A stretch of 64,000 nucleotides of DNA from Lentzea aerocolonigenes (GTDB lineage: Bacteria; Actinomycetota; Actinomycetes; Mycobacteriales; Pseudonocardiaceae), in the NCBI RefSeq assembly GCF_000974445.1, contig NZ_BBOJ01000006.1:124001-188000 (forward strand). Reading direction: 5' to 3'. This document shows positions 11,882-19,086 of this stretch, piece after piece. Under the pieces are notes generated by a model, which was not told where the DNA came from, made no database searches, and saw only the letters and a list, made by a program, of their open reading frames with translations. Position 1 is the first letter of the stretch. Each line of letters opens with the position of its first letter. Both the position numbers and the translations under genes were made by a program.

Positions 11882-11943
11882 AGCAGACCGGCGAGAGGAA
11901 GTGCCAAAGTGCGAGATCAGCCGACCGACAGGAGCAGGTGACC

Positions 11944-12258
11944 ATGACAGCGGACGACTGGAAAGGCGCGCTGGACCAGCTCACCGCGCAGTCCAAGGGC
12001 AAGGCCGTGACCATCGAGGTGCTCGACCGCGAGTTCGGGGACCAGCACGAGGTGGAGCGGCTGCCGTTCGCCTACGCCACCTACGACCCGAAGGACGACG
12101 TCGCGATCATCGCCGTCGGCGGCGACGCGCGCTATCCCGTCGTCCTGCGGCACATGGTGTGGCGGCCCGACGAGATCGACGTGGCCGCGGGCCCGGCGCT
12201 GCGGATCGTCGAGCGGGACGGCACGACCACGCTGGCGACGTTCTACGACGCCGGCTGA
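11944..12258 (+). CDS. DUF5335 protein
   Basis: A 104-residue protein beginning MTADDWKGALDQL. The pattern of an N-terminal W-x-x-x-L-D helix, a long beta-rich centre (VTIEVLDREFGDQHEVERLPF) and the closing DGTTTLATF fits DUF5335. The family is small, soluble and of unknown activity; it occurs with stress genes in actinobacteria. ATG 11944 is chosen because GGAG lies about ten bases upstream, whereas GTG 11938 would be too close to it. The 3' end overlaps the convergent DUF2267 gene by 16 bases. Confidence 0.75.
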   Translation: MTADDWKGALDQLTAQSKGKAVTIEVLDREFGDQHEVERLPFAYATYDPKDDVAIIAVGGDARYPVVLRHMVWRPDEIDVAAGPALRIVERDGTTTLATFYDAG

Positions 12259-12599
12259 AACTCCCGCGGCAGCTGGGCGGTCACGTGCTCGAACTGCTCG
12301 TCACCGACCGTGTCGTGCACGGTGGTGAGCACGGCGCGGACACCGTCCGTGGTCTCGCGGACGGTCAGACCGGTGTGGTCGCTGACCCTGCGGACGAACT
12401 CGTCGAAGCCGAACGTCTCCGCACGGCCCGCGGGCAGGTCGTTCAGCGACGGCGGCAGCAGACCGGCGAGGTGCCGGGCCTCCCCGGCGCTCAGCCGTTC
12501 GGCGAGCGCGCTCAGCGTCGCCCTGGTGAGGTCCGCGGCTTCCTCGCGGGACAGACCGGAGCGTTCCGCGACGGTGTGGAAGAACTCGCGAGCTTCCAT
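12243..12599 (-). CDS. DUF2267 protein (second copy)
   Basis: A 118-residue DUF2267 protein beginning MEAREFFHTVAERSG. Two helical repeats are seen: SREEAADLTRATLSALAERL with GEARHLAGLLP, and RETTDGVRAVLTTVHDTVGDEQFEHVTAQLP. GGAG lies just upstream of the ATG. It is convergent with DUF5335 and divergent from the MEDS gene. Compared with the copy at 10775-11197 it is shorter and clearly diverged, so it is not a recent duplicate. The role of the family is unknown; the setting among stress genes is typical. Confidence 0.85.
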   Translation of the reverse strand: MEAREFFHTVAERSGLSREEAADLTRATLSALAERLSAGEARHLAGLLPPSLNDLPAGRAETFGFDEFVRRVSDHTGLTVRETTDGVRAVLTTVHDTVGDEQFEHVTAQLPREFQPAS

Positions 12600-12685
12600 G
12601 AGACAGCTCCCTTCGGTTGCTGCCGTGGTTGCCCGTTTCCGCCACCTCCGACACCTGAGGCGGCAGAGCGTGAGGAGGTTTCGGC

Positions 12686-13261
12686 ATGAGGGCGGAGACG
12701 ATCGAACTCGGCATCGCGGACCTGGCGGTGCCACCGGGAACGCACCTGTGCGGGTTCTACCGCGGATCCGACGAACGGAGGAACATGGTGGTGCCCTACG
12801 TCGACACCGGGCTGACCGCCGGGGACAGGTGCCTGTGCGCGGTGGACGAGATGGAACTGCCCGCCTGGGAGGCCGAGGGCAGCCAGCTGGACATCCGCTC
12901 GCCGCGAGACATCTACCTCGGGCGTGGCGAGTTCGCCGCCGCCGAGATGCTGGGGTTCTGGGAGACGTGGTCGTCGGCCGCCCTGTCCGGCAGCTACACC
13001 GTCGCCCGCGTGCTGGGCGAGATGACGTGGGCGGTCCAGGAGGTCATCGGGCCCGCGAACCTGATCACCTACGAGTCCGAGCTCAACCGGTTCGCACCGC
13101 GCTACCACCAGGTGATTCTGTGCCTGTACGACCTGGAGAAGTTCGGCGGCGCGCTCCTGATGGACGTCATCAGGACGCACCCGAAGGTGCTCATGGGGAC
13201 CACGGTCGTGGAGAACCTCTACCACGTGCCTCCCGACCAGCTGATCCACCACTGGTCGTGA
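12686..13261 (+). CDS. MEDS-domain sensory protein
   Basis: A 191-residue protein that is essentially one MEDS (methanogen/methylotroph DcmR sensory) domain. The start region GTHLCGFYRGSDERRNMVVPYV (residues 19-40, cited by its ends) and the late segment NLYHVPPDQLI are typical. The fold resembles RecA-like/KaiC-like modules and is thought to sense hydrocarbon derivatives or other small molecules. GAGGAGG lies before the ATG. The stop overlaps the GTG start of the PucR-type regulator, so the two are co-translated and the MEDS protein may deliver a signal to that regulator. Confidence 0.85.
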   Translation: MRAETIELGIADLAVPPGTHLCGFYRGSDERRNMVVPYVDTGLTAGDRCLCAVDEMELPAWEAEGSQLDIRSPRDIYLGRGEFAAAEMLGFWETWSSAALSGSYTVARVLGEMTWAVQEVIGPANLITYESELNRFAPRYHQVILCLYDLEKFGGALLMDVIRTHPKVLMGTTVVENLYHVPPDQLIHHWS

Positions 13262-14898
13262 GCGCCGCCGGACCCGGCCGCGAAGCCGCGCTGCGCGACG
13301 AGCTCGCGTTGTTCCGGCCGTTGCTCGCGTTGTCGATGGTGATGACCAACACTCGGGACGAGACCTCGATCCTGCGCATCGCCACCTCGTCCGTGCCCGC
13401 GCTGGGCGGGTGCCGCACCGAGGCCGTGCTGTTCGGCGACCTCTGGTGGTCCGACGGTCACGACGGGCGGCTGCGGTCGCGGCTGGAGATGCTCGGGCAG
13501 ACGGAGGGCCCGGTCGACGTCGGCACCGGCTGGGCGTGGGCGTACTCGCTGGCCAACTCGGCGCGCGTACCGGGACACCTGGTGGTGAGCCGTGACACCG
13601 AACCCGCGCAGCACCACCGCTTCCTGCTCAAGGTGCTGGCCCAGCAGACGGCTGTCGCGCTCGCGAACGCCGTCATGCGCGGGCGGGAACGCGAGAGCCT
13701 GGAGCGCGAACGTGTCGCCAACGCGGAGCTGCAGCGCAGCCTCGACATCCACAACCGGCTCACCGCCGTCGCTTCGGCGGGCGGCGGGCAGGAGGGGATC
13801 GCCCACGCCGTGCACGAGCTGACCGGACTGGTCGTCGCGGTCGAGGACCGGCACGGCAACCTCACCGCGTGGGCAGGCTCCGGCAGGCCGGACCCGTACC
13901 CGAAAGCACCGGCCGCACAGCGGGAACGCCTCCTGCACCGGCTGATCACCGCGCACGAGCCGGTCCGCGACGGCGACCGGCTGATCGTGGCCGCGCAGGT
14001 CGGCAGCGACGTGCTCGGCGTGCTGGCCCTGGTCGACCCGGAGCGCGCCGCGCACGACACCGAACGGGTCGCGCTGGAACACGGCAACACGGTGCTCACG
14101 CTCGAACTCGCCCACCAGCGTGCCCTGGCCGAGGTCGAACTGCGGCTGCGGCGCGACCTCGTGGAGGAGCTGCTGGCAGGCACGGACACCGGCGGCGCCC
14201 GCGAACGGGCCCGCGCGCTGGGCTACGACCTGGCCAGGCCGCACCGGGTGCTGCTGGTCGCGCACGGCGGCCAGCGCGGCAACCACGAGCACCTTTTCGA
14301 CGCGGTCCGGCACGCGTTCTCCGCGGTCGGCATCGGCTCGTTGCTGGCGACCAGGCCCGGCGGAGTCGCGGTCCTGTGCCACACGGACCACGACTGGGAA
14401 CGACTGCGCAAGGCGATCGAGACCCGGCTCGGTGCCCGCGGCCGGTGCCGTGTCGGCGTGGGCGCACCGTGCGTGGACCCGCCGGACTTCCCGCGCTCAC
14501 ACGGACAGGCGCAGCTGGCGTTGAAGATGCAGATCACCACCGGCAGCCCTCCCCAGGTCACCGTGTTCGACGATCTCGGCGTGTACCGGTTGCTGTCCGA
14601 GATCAGCGACATCGGCTCGGTCGAGTCCTTCATCCACCGGTGGCTCGGCACGTTGCTCGACTACGACACTGCCAAGGGCGCGCAGCTGGTGGAAACGCTG
14701 TCCGAGTACCTGGAGCACGGCGGCAACTACGACGAGACCTCACGCCGCCTCGCGTTGCACCGCAGCACGTTGCGCTACCGGTTGCAGCGAATCCGTTCCG
14801 TGTCCGGATATGAGCTCAACGACCCGGACACCAGGTTCAACCTGCAGCTGGCCACGCGGGCGTGGACCACCGTGCACACCATGCACGACCGCACCTGA
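13258..14898 (+). CDS. PucR/CdaR-type transcriptional regulator
   Basis: A 546-residue regulator. A GAF-like sensory region occupies about residues 15-145, a coiled segment rich in Arg/Glu follows (RGRERESLERERVANAEL), then a second sensory stretch, and the C-terminus holds the PucR HTH (LALHRSTLRYRLQRI, about 505-520). Members respond to purine breakdown products or other metabolites. The GTG at 13258 is chosen because it overlaps the MEDS stop as GTGA; the open frame continues far upstream but overlaps the MEDS gene there. Target genes are unknown; the AraC gene and STAS-like gene downstream are candidates by proximity only. Confidence 0.88.
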   Translation: MSAAGPGREAALRDELALFRPLLALSMVMTNTRDETSILRIATSSVPALGGCRTEAVLFGDLWWSDGHDGRLRSRLEMLGQTEGPVDVGTGWAWAYSLANSARVPGHLVVSRDTEPAQHHRFLLKVLAQQTAVALANAVMRGRERESLERERVANAELQRSLDIHNRLTAVASAGGGQEGIAHAVHELTGLVVAVEDRHGNLTAWAGSGRPDPYPKAPAAQRERLLHRLITAHEPVRDGDRLIVAAQVGSDVLGVLALVDPERAAHDTERVALEHGNTVLTLELAHQRALAEVELRLRRDLVEELLAGTDTGGARERARALGYDLARPHRVLLVAHGGQRGNHEHLFDAVRHAFSAVGIGSLLATRPGGVAVLCHTDHDWERLRKAIETRLGARGRCRVGVGAPCVDPPDFPRSHGQAQLALKMQITTGSPPQVTVFDDLGVYRLLSEISDIGSVESFIHRWLGTLLDYDTAKGAQLVETLSEYLEHGGNYDETSRRLALHRSTLRYRLQRIRSVSGYELNDPDTRFNLQLATRAWTTVHTMHDRT

Positions 14899-14909
14899 GG
14901 CCTGGGAAC

Positions 14910-15251
14910 TCAATGCGGAACGCGCAGCGCTTCCTCGACGGTCTCGTACAGCCCGATCAGGCCCGCGGCGCTCGCCTCGCCGAGTGCCGTGTCCACCGCG
15001 CCTCCGCGCTGCACCACGCAGAACTCGACGTGCAGACGACCGAGCCACTCCACGAACTTGACCAGCAGCTGAGCCGTGACGGGGTGCATTCCGGCCCGCT
15101 CCGCCAGCTCGAGCACGATCAGCTTCGCGCCGCCGGTGATCTGCCTGCCGACCAGCCCCATGAGGCCGATGACGGCGCGATCGGGCGATCCGCTGGCGAT
15201 CCGCACCAGCCGTGCCCCCGGACGGATGTCGTCCAAGGGGAACACGGTCAT
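14910..15251 (-). CDS. STAS-like (anti-sigma factor antagonist-type) protein
   Basis: A 113-residue protein starting MTVFPLDDIRPGARLVRI. The alternation of strands and helices, with GGAKLIVLELAERAGMHPVTAQLL (cited by ends) in the position where STAS domains keep their regulated serine loop, suggests a STAS-type fold, but the standard D-S-S-G phosphorylation motif is not present. GGAG lies six bases before the chosen ATG; a GTG at 15275 would add eight residues. It is convergent with the PucR gene and divergent from the AraC gene. The assignment rests on pattern and is moderate; another alpha/beta fold cannot be excluded. Confidence 0.5.
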   Translation of the reverse strand: MTVFPLDDIRPGARLVRIASGSPDRAVIGLMGLVGRQITGGAKLIVLELAERAGMHPVTAQLLVKFVEWLGRLHVEFCVVQRGGAVDTALGEASAAGLIGLYETVEEALRVPH

Positions 15252-15327
15252 CTCGTACTCCGTCGACCCCCGCACCTGTGCCAGTCAACTGGCGCCCGAA
15301 GTCCTCGGGCCAGCCGGAGGACGCAGA

Positions 15328-15341
15328 GTTCCGGCCGGAAC
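15328..15341. promoter_or_regulatory. 14-bp perfect palindrome over the AraC-gene promoter
   Basis: GTTCCGGCCGGAAC reads the same on both strands and ends 25 bases before the GTG of the AraC-type gene, where the -35 region of a leaderless promoter would lie (TAGGCT at 15353-15358, then seven bases to GTG). It may be a repressor site or an autoregulatory site. Confidence 0.4.
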
Positions 15342-15352
15342 GCGCGGGGTTC

Positions 15353-15358
15353 TAGGCT
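15353..15358 (+). promoter_or_regulatory. -10 element of a probable leaderless promoter
   Basis: TAGGCT matches TANNNT and ends seven bases before the GTG start at 15366. No Shine-Dalgarno sequence precedes that GTG, so a leaderless transcript is likely. Confidence 0.45.
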
Positions 15359-15365
15359 CGGTTGA

Positions 15366-16301
15366 GTGATCACGTTGTCCGCGTTCCCCGTAGTCCACGT
15401 GACCGACCTCGACGAGGCCCGCCTCGCCATCGAACGCACCTACCTGCCGCACCAGCTGTCCGTGCGGGAACCGTTGGAGCGGTTCGACATGCGGCTCAAC
15501 GCGGTCAAGGTCGGTGCACTCACCGCCGGACACCTGAGCTACGGCGCGCCGGTCCGCCTGACGACGGTGGACGCCTCCAACTTCCACGTGAACATCCCGC
15601 TCACCGGACGGTGCGAGCAGCGATGCGGATCAGCCGAGCCAGTGGCCTCCGACCCCGGCCGCGCGGCCGTCTTCATGCCGGGCCGCCCCGCAGACCTGCA
15701 CTGGGGTCCCGACTGCGGTCAGCTGTGTCTCATGCTCGACCGCACCGAAGTGGAACGGGAGCTGGAACGTCAGCTCTGCCGGCCGCTCGGCGCTCCGCTC
15801 GAGTTCGCGCCGGCGATGGACCTCACGACGCCCGCCGCACGATCGTGGCTCGATGTGCTGAAGTTGCTGGAAAGCCCGCAGACGCACCATCCGTTGCTCG
15901 CCACCCATCTGCAGAACATGGTGATCGCGGGCCTGTTGCTCACACAGCCGCACAACTACCGCGACCAGCTCGACGCGCCGCAACGCCGAGCACCCGCCGC
16001 GATCCAGAAGGCGGTCGAACTCATATCCGAAGCGCCAGAACGCCCGTGGACACCCGGCATCCTCGCCGCCAAGGTGGCTGTCAGCGTCCGCACGTTGCAG
16101 TACGGGTTCAAGCGTTCATTCGATCTCTCCCCCATGGCCTACCTGCGCGAAGTGCGACTTGACCGCGTGCACGCCGACCTGCGCGCGGGCGGCACCGTCG
16201 CAGCCGTCGCAGCTCGCTGGGGGTTCTTCCACCACGGCCGGTTCGCCGCCGCCTACCGGCGCAAGTTCGGCTGCCTGCCCTCGGACACGGTGTCGAGGTA
16301 G
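15366..16301 (+). CDS. AraC-family transcriptional regulator
   Basis: A 311-residue AraC regulator with an N-terminal cupin-like AraC-binding domain (about residues 20-185, including FMPGRPADLHWG) and a C-terminal pair of helix-turn-helix motifs (about 205-305; SVRTLQYGFKRSFDLSPMAYL is the second, cited by its ends). The class is close to regulators of aromatic degradation. The GTG start has no ribosome-binding site but sits just after a -10-like hexamer, so the message may be leaderless. Its 3' end overlaps a transposase remnant on the other strand, which means foreign DNA begins here; whether the natural C-terminus is altered is not clear. Confidence 0.9.
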   Translation: MITLSAFPVVHVTDLDEARLAIERTYLPHQLSVREPLERFDMRLNAVKVGALTAGHLSYGAPVRLTTVDASNFHVNIPLTGRCEQRCGSAEPVASDPGRAAVFMPGRPADLHWGPDCGQLCLMLDRTEVERELERQLCRPLGAPLEFAPAMDLTTPAARSWLDVLKLLESPQTHHPLLATHLQNMVIAGLLLTQPHNYRDQLDAPQRRAPAAIQKAVELISEAPERPWTPGILAAKVAVSVRTLQYGFKRSFDLSPMAYLREVRLDRVHADLRAGGTVAAVAARWGFFHHGRFAAAYRRKFGCLPSDTVSR

Positions 16302-16309
16302 TCGACGAG

Positions 16310-16522
16310 TGGCCCCGGCTGATCGCCGCTGCCCGTGAGCTCGGCACCACGCACCAAACTGGTGCCGCTGGAAATCGCCAGGCCGCGGAACTCCGTTATC
16401 TGCGTCTGCGAACTGGACGCTGGCTCCGACGGCCCGGTGTCCAGCCGGTCTTCCCCGACGACCCCGCCGAGCGATCGGTGGGTGCGATGCTCGTTGTAGT
16501 GCCACTCGCACTCACGCAGCAC
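16310..16522 (-). pseudogene. integrase-core transposase C-terminal remnant
   Basis: The minus-strand segment beginning MLRECEWHYNEHRTHRSLGG matches the end of the DDE integrase core of IS3/IS481-type transposases, where HYN-x-HRPHR-x-L follows the catalytic glutamate. Everything upstream of it is missing (a stop lies just before), and the downstream part has drifted into the AraC gene end. It is a dead fragment marking an older insertion next to the IS630-type element. Confidence 0.6.
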
Positions 16523-16601
16523 GTGCCATGGGTGGCCTGTTTAAGGCCCGCGCGTATTCAACATTTGCCACGAAAGTTCTAATCCAGAGTCAGCGGAGCT
16601 A

Positions 16602-16631
16602 AGTGGTCGCTTTCGGAAGTTCTTCGGGGGT
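16602..16631 (+). repeat. left terminal inverted repeat of the IS630-type element
   Basis: Thirty bases starting AGTGGTCGC, identical to the reverse complement of 18206-18235. A TA lies immediately outside. Confidence 0.92.
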
Positions 16632-16644
16632 CGTGGCGACCTGA

Positions 16645-16968
16645 TCAGTAGGGGTTGTCGAGGTAGAGGCGGCAGGCGCAGTCGAGGGCTTCTTCGGGGC
16701 TGCCGCTGGGGAATCCGGAGGGCAGGATCTGGTTCTCGTAGCGGTCGCTGCTGGCGAGGTAGAGCCCGAAGCCCCAATGGCGGGCCGAGCCGCCGTAGCG
16801 CAACCGGATCAGCGGCTGTGTGGTCCCGTCGGGCAGGTGTGCCTCGACGTAGACGAACGCGTCCCGGTAGCGGAACTCGAGTTCACCCGCCTGTGGCCAG
16901 TGCGTGGCGGCGTGGGCGCGCAACCGTTGCCCGACAGAGATCTTGGTGGACTCCGGTGGGGTAGCCAT
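16645..16968 (-). CDS. IS passenger protein of unknown function
   Basis: A 107-residue protein starting MATPPESTKISVGQRLRAHA, encoded inside the insertion sequence and read away from the transposase. The body has a mixed alpha/beta pattern with RYRDAFVYVEAHLPDGTTQPL and a C-terminal EEALDCACRLYLDNPY. There is no signal peptide, membrane helix or recognised DNA-binding motif. Starts at 16977 or further upstream are possible; no clear ribosome-binding site separates them. Its third-position GC is high, so it looks like a real gene. I do not recognise the family. Its location suggests a helper or regulator of transposition, or a carried gene; both are inference. Confidence 0.65.
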   Translation of the reverse strand: MATPPESTKISVGQRLRAHAATHWPQAGELEFRYRDAFVYVEAHLPDGTTQPLIRLRYGGSARHWGFGLYLASSDRYENQILPSGFPSGSPEEALDCACRLYLDNPY

Positions 16969-17039
16969 GACCGACATCGTGCCCGACCGCAATCCTGGGC
17001 GGCGCTCTGACCGTCGATCATGAAACGAGCCTCGTCGCG

Positions 17040-18203
17040 ATGCCCGTGGCCCAGGCCTGCCCGGTAACGGTGACCGGCGCGATCAGGCGGGTGCTGACCC
17101 GCCGCGCCCGAGGTCAGAAGACGCCGTATCGGGACAAGATCCGGGCCCGGATCGTGCTGCTGGCCGCCCGCGGGTGCTCCAACGCGGTGATCGCGGCGGA
17201 AGTGGGAGTCACCGTGGACACGGTCCGGACCTGGCGCGGCCGGTTCGCGGCGCAGGGGCTGGCGGGACTGACCGATCGGGCCCGCTCAGGCCGGCCGCCG
17301 CGGTTCACCCCGGTGCAGGTCGCTCAGGTCAAGGCGCTGGCCTGCCAGCTACCGGCCCGTGCGGGGGCGCCGTTGTCGCGATGGTCGTGCCCGGAACTGG
17401 CCCGGGAGGTGGTGACCGGCGGCATCGCGGAGGCGATGTCGGCCTCGACGGTGTGGCGGTGGCTGACGCGGGAGGCGATCAAACCCTGGCAGTACCGGTC
17501 GTGGTTGTTCCCCCGTGACCCGGACTTCGCCGCCAAGGCCGAGCGGGTGCTGGACCTGTATGAGCGTCGCTGGCAGGGCCGGGAGCTGGGCCCGCGGGAG
17601 TATGCGATCTCCAGCGATGAGAAGACCTCGATCCAGGCCCGGTGCCGCTGCCACCCGAGCCTGGCACCGGGGCGGGCGCGGATGATGCGGGTCAGCCACG
17701 ACTACACGCGCGGTGGCGCGGTGGCGTATCTGGCCGCCTACGACGTGCACCAGGCACGGGTGTTCGGGCGATGCGCGCCCTCGACAGGGATCGCGCCGTT
17801 CATGACGCTGGTCGAGCAGGTCATGACCCAGCAGCCGTATGCCTCGGCCAAGCGAGTGTTCTGGGTGGTGGACAACGGCTCCTCACATCGCGGCCAGGCG
17901 GCGATCGATCGGCTGGCCGCGCGGTTCCCGAACGCGGTCATGGTGCACACCCCGGTGCACGCCTCGTGGGTCAACCAGGTCGAGGTCTACTTCTCGGTGG
18001 TGCAACGCAAAGTCGTGTCACCCAACGACTTCACCGATCTGGCCGAGGTCGAGCAACGACTTGCCGCGTTCGAGAACCGCCACAACGCCACCGCCCAGCC
18101 CTTCCGCTGGAAGTTCACCCGCCGTGACCTGCGCGACCTTCTCACCAGGATCAGCGAGCACGAACGCCAGGACGCCTCGGCCGAACTTCCCCGCGCGGCA
18201 TGA
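17040..18203 (+). CDS. IS630-family DDE transposase
   Basis: A 387-residue transposase. The N-terminal part (about 20-135) has paired helix-turn-helix segments, including NAVIAAEVGVTVDTVRTWRGRF, and a GRPPRFTP linker. The DDE domain shows the first Asp in AISSDEKTSIQ (about residue 185), the second in VFWVVDNGSSHRG (about 280), and the third acidic residue in WVNQVEVYFSVVQRK (Glu, about 317), matching the IS630 D-D-E pattern. Length is normal for the family and no frameshift is present, so the enzyme is probably active. It moves the element by cut-and-paste at TA sites. Confidence 0.93.
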   Translation: MPVAQACPVTVTGAIRRVLTRRARGQKTPYRDKIRARIVLLAARGCSNAVIAAEVGVTVDTVRTWRGRFAAQGLAGLTDRARSGRPPRFTPVQVAQVKALACQLPARAGAPLSRWSCPELAREVVTGGIAEAMSASTVWRWLTREAIKPWQYRSWLFPRDPDFAAKAERVLDLYERRWQGRELGPREYAISSDEKTSIQARCRCHPSLAPGRARMMRVSHDYTRGGAVAYLAAYDVHQARVFGRCAPSTGIAPFMTLVEQVMTQQPYASAKRVFWVVDNGSSHRGQAAIDRLAARFPNAVMVHTPVHASWVNQVEVYFSVVQRKVVSPNDFTDLAEVEQRLAAFENRHNATAQPFRWKFTRRDLRDLLTRISEHERQDASAELPRAA

Positions 18204-18205
18204 TC

Positions 18206-18235
18206 ACCCCCGAAGAACTTCCGAAAGCGACCACT
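18206..18235 (-). repeat. right terminal inverted repeat of the IS630-type element
   Basis: Reverse complement of 16602-16631 over all 30 bases. The following bases read into a short open stretch (HAEVIKKLGLW then stop) that looks like the tail of a gene cut by earlier rearrangement. Confidence 0.92.
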
Positions 18236-18344
18236 AAGCATGCCGAGGTCATCAAGAAGCTCGGGCTGTGGTGACTCCGGTGACCGCGTTCATCCCGCCC
18301 GGCGGGCCTGAGCCGCGTCTCCGCAGCTCAGGCCTGGGCTCGCG

Positions 18345-18878
18345 CTAGTTGTGATAGCGCCACTTGACGAGGGTGTTGGTCCGGTCACAGGGCAGCAGGA
18401 CGAGGGGGTAGGTCGACGATCCCGGAATCCAGGTGTAGTACGGCGCCAGGCAACCGCCCCAATACGCATTCTGCAGCATCACGTGGCCGGTCGTGCCCGT
18501 GGGCAGCGCGTTCCAGCGGTCGACGCCGCTAGCGCACCAACTCAGAGTGACGTCGTCCGGCGACCAGGCCGTGAGGCATGTGCCGGTCGCGTTGTGGATC
18601 AGTTGGAGGTAACTCGCGGGGGCCGTGTATTGCCACTTCTGGTAGTCGACTTGCCCATGTCCACATTTGTGGAGGTAGGCGTCGTCGCCTCTGTCGTTGC
18701 CGTCCAAGCACCAGGTTGGGTTGCCCACATTCTCGTAGTGTGTGGTTGGGTACGCGTAGGTTGTGGTTGGGGCGGCAGACGCCGGTGCGGCGGCCAGCAT
18801 GAGGCCGGCGACCGCGACGATCATCGCGACGCCGAGTGCACCGATTCTCCTGAGCGCCCTTGCCCTGTGCGCGATCAC
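18345..18878 (-). CDS. secreted lectin-like (ricin-B-type) protein
   Basis: A 177-residue exported protein. The N-terminus has a charged start (MIAHRARALRRIG), a hydrophobic stretch (VAMIVAVAGLMLAAA) and a cleavage site after PASA (about residue 35). The mature part contains repeated aromatic and Cys-rich units such as NPTWCLDGNDRGDDAYLHKC, YLQLIHNATGTCL and VKWRYHN, which fit a ricin-B-type beta-trefoil that binds sugars. About six Cys could form disulfides. GGAGG lies eight bases before the GTG start. It stands alone between the IS and the nSTAND gene. The lectin assignment is probable, the ligand unknown. Confidence 0.7.
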   Translation of the reverse strand: MIAHRARALRRIGALGVAMIVAVAGLMLAAAPASAAPTTTYAYPTTHYENVGNPTWCLDGNDRGDDAYLHKCGHGQVDYQKWQYTAPASYLQLIHNATGTCLTAWSPDDVTLSWCASGVDRWNALPTGTTGHVMLQNAYWGGCLAPYYTWIPGSSTYPLVLLPCDRTNTLVKWRYHN

Positions 18879-19086
18879 AATGTGTACCTCCGTAACGTGG
18901 TTTGGTATCGGTTACCGAAGTTCGGTCAGATTTCGACTCCGCCCTGATAGATGCCTTTGCCGGTCTGTAACCGTTGGCACATCTGGAGATCTACCCGACC
19001 CGCGTTGTCCGCGATCGGTGTAAGCCCTGGCGGACAACGGATTGCGGACTATGGTCGTTCTGGGAGACACGAGCTGGGGGTGGCGG

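Larger units (their letters stand above)
16602..18235. mobile_element. IS630-family insertion sequence with passenger gene
   Basis: An apparently intact element of about 1.63 kb bounded by perfect 30-bp inverted repeats (16602-16631 and 18206-18235, starting AGTGGTCGCTTTCGG). TA dinucleotides sit at both edges (16600-16601 and 18235-18236), as expected for the TA target of IS630/Tc1-mariner elements; the exact end differs by one base depending on how the TA is counted. It holds a 387-residue DDE transposase on the plus strand and a divergent 107-residue gene on the minus strand. Perfect ends indicate recent transposition. Confidence 0.92.

Noticed and set aside
12310-13257. N-terminal extension of the PucR frame
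   Set aside because: It overlaps the MEDS gene and DUF2267 gene; the GTG at 13258 with GTGA overlap is a sound start.
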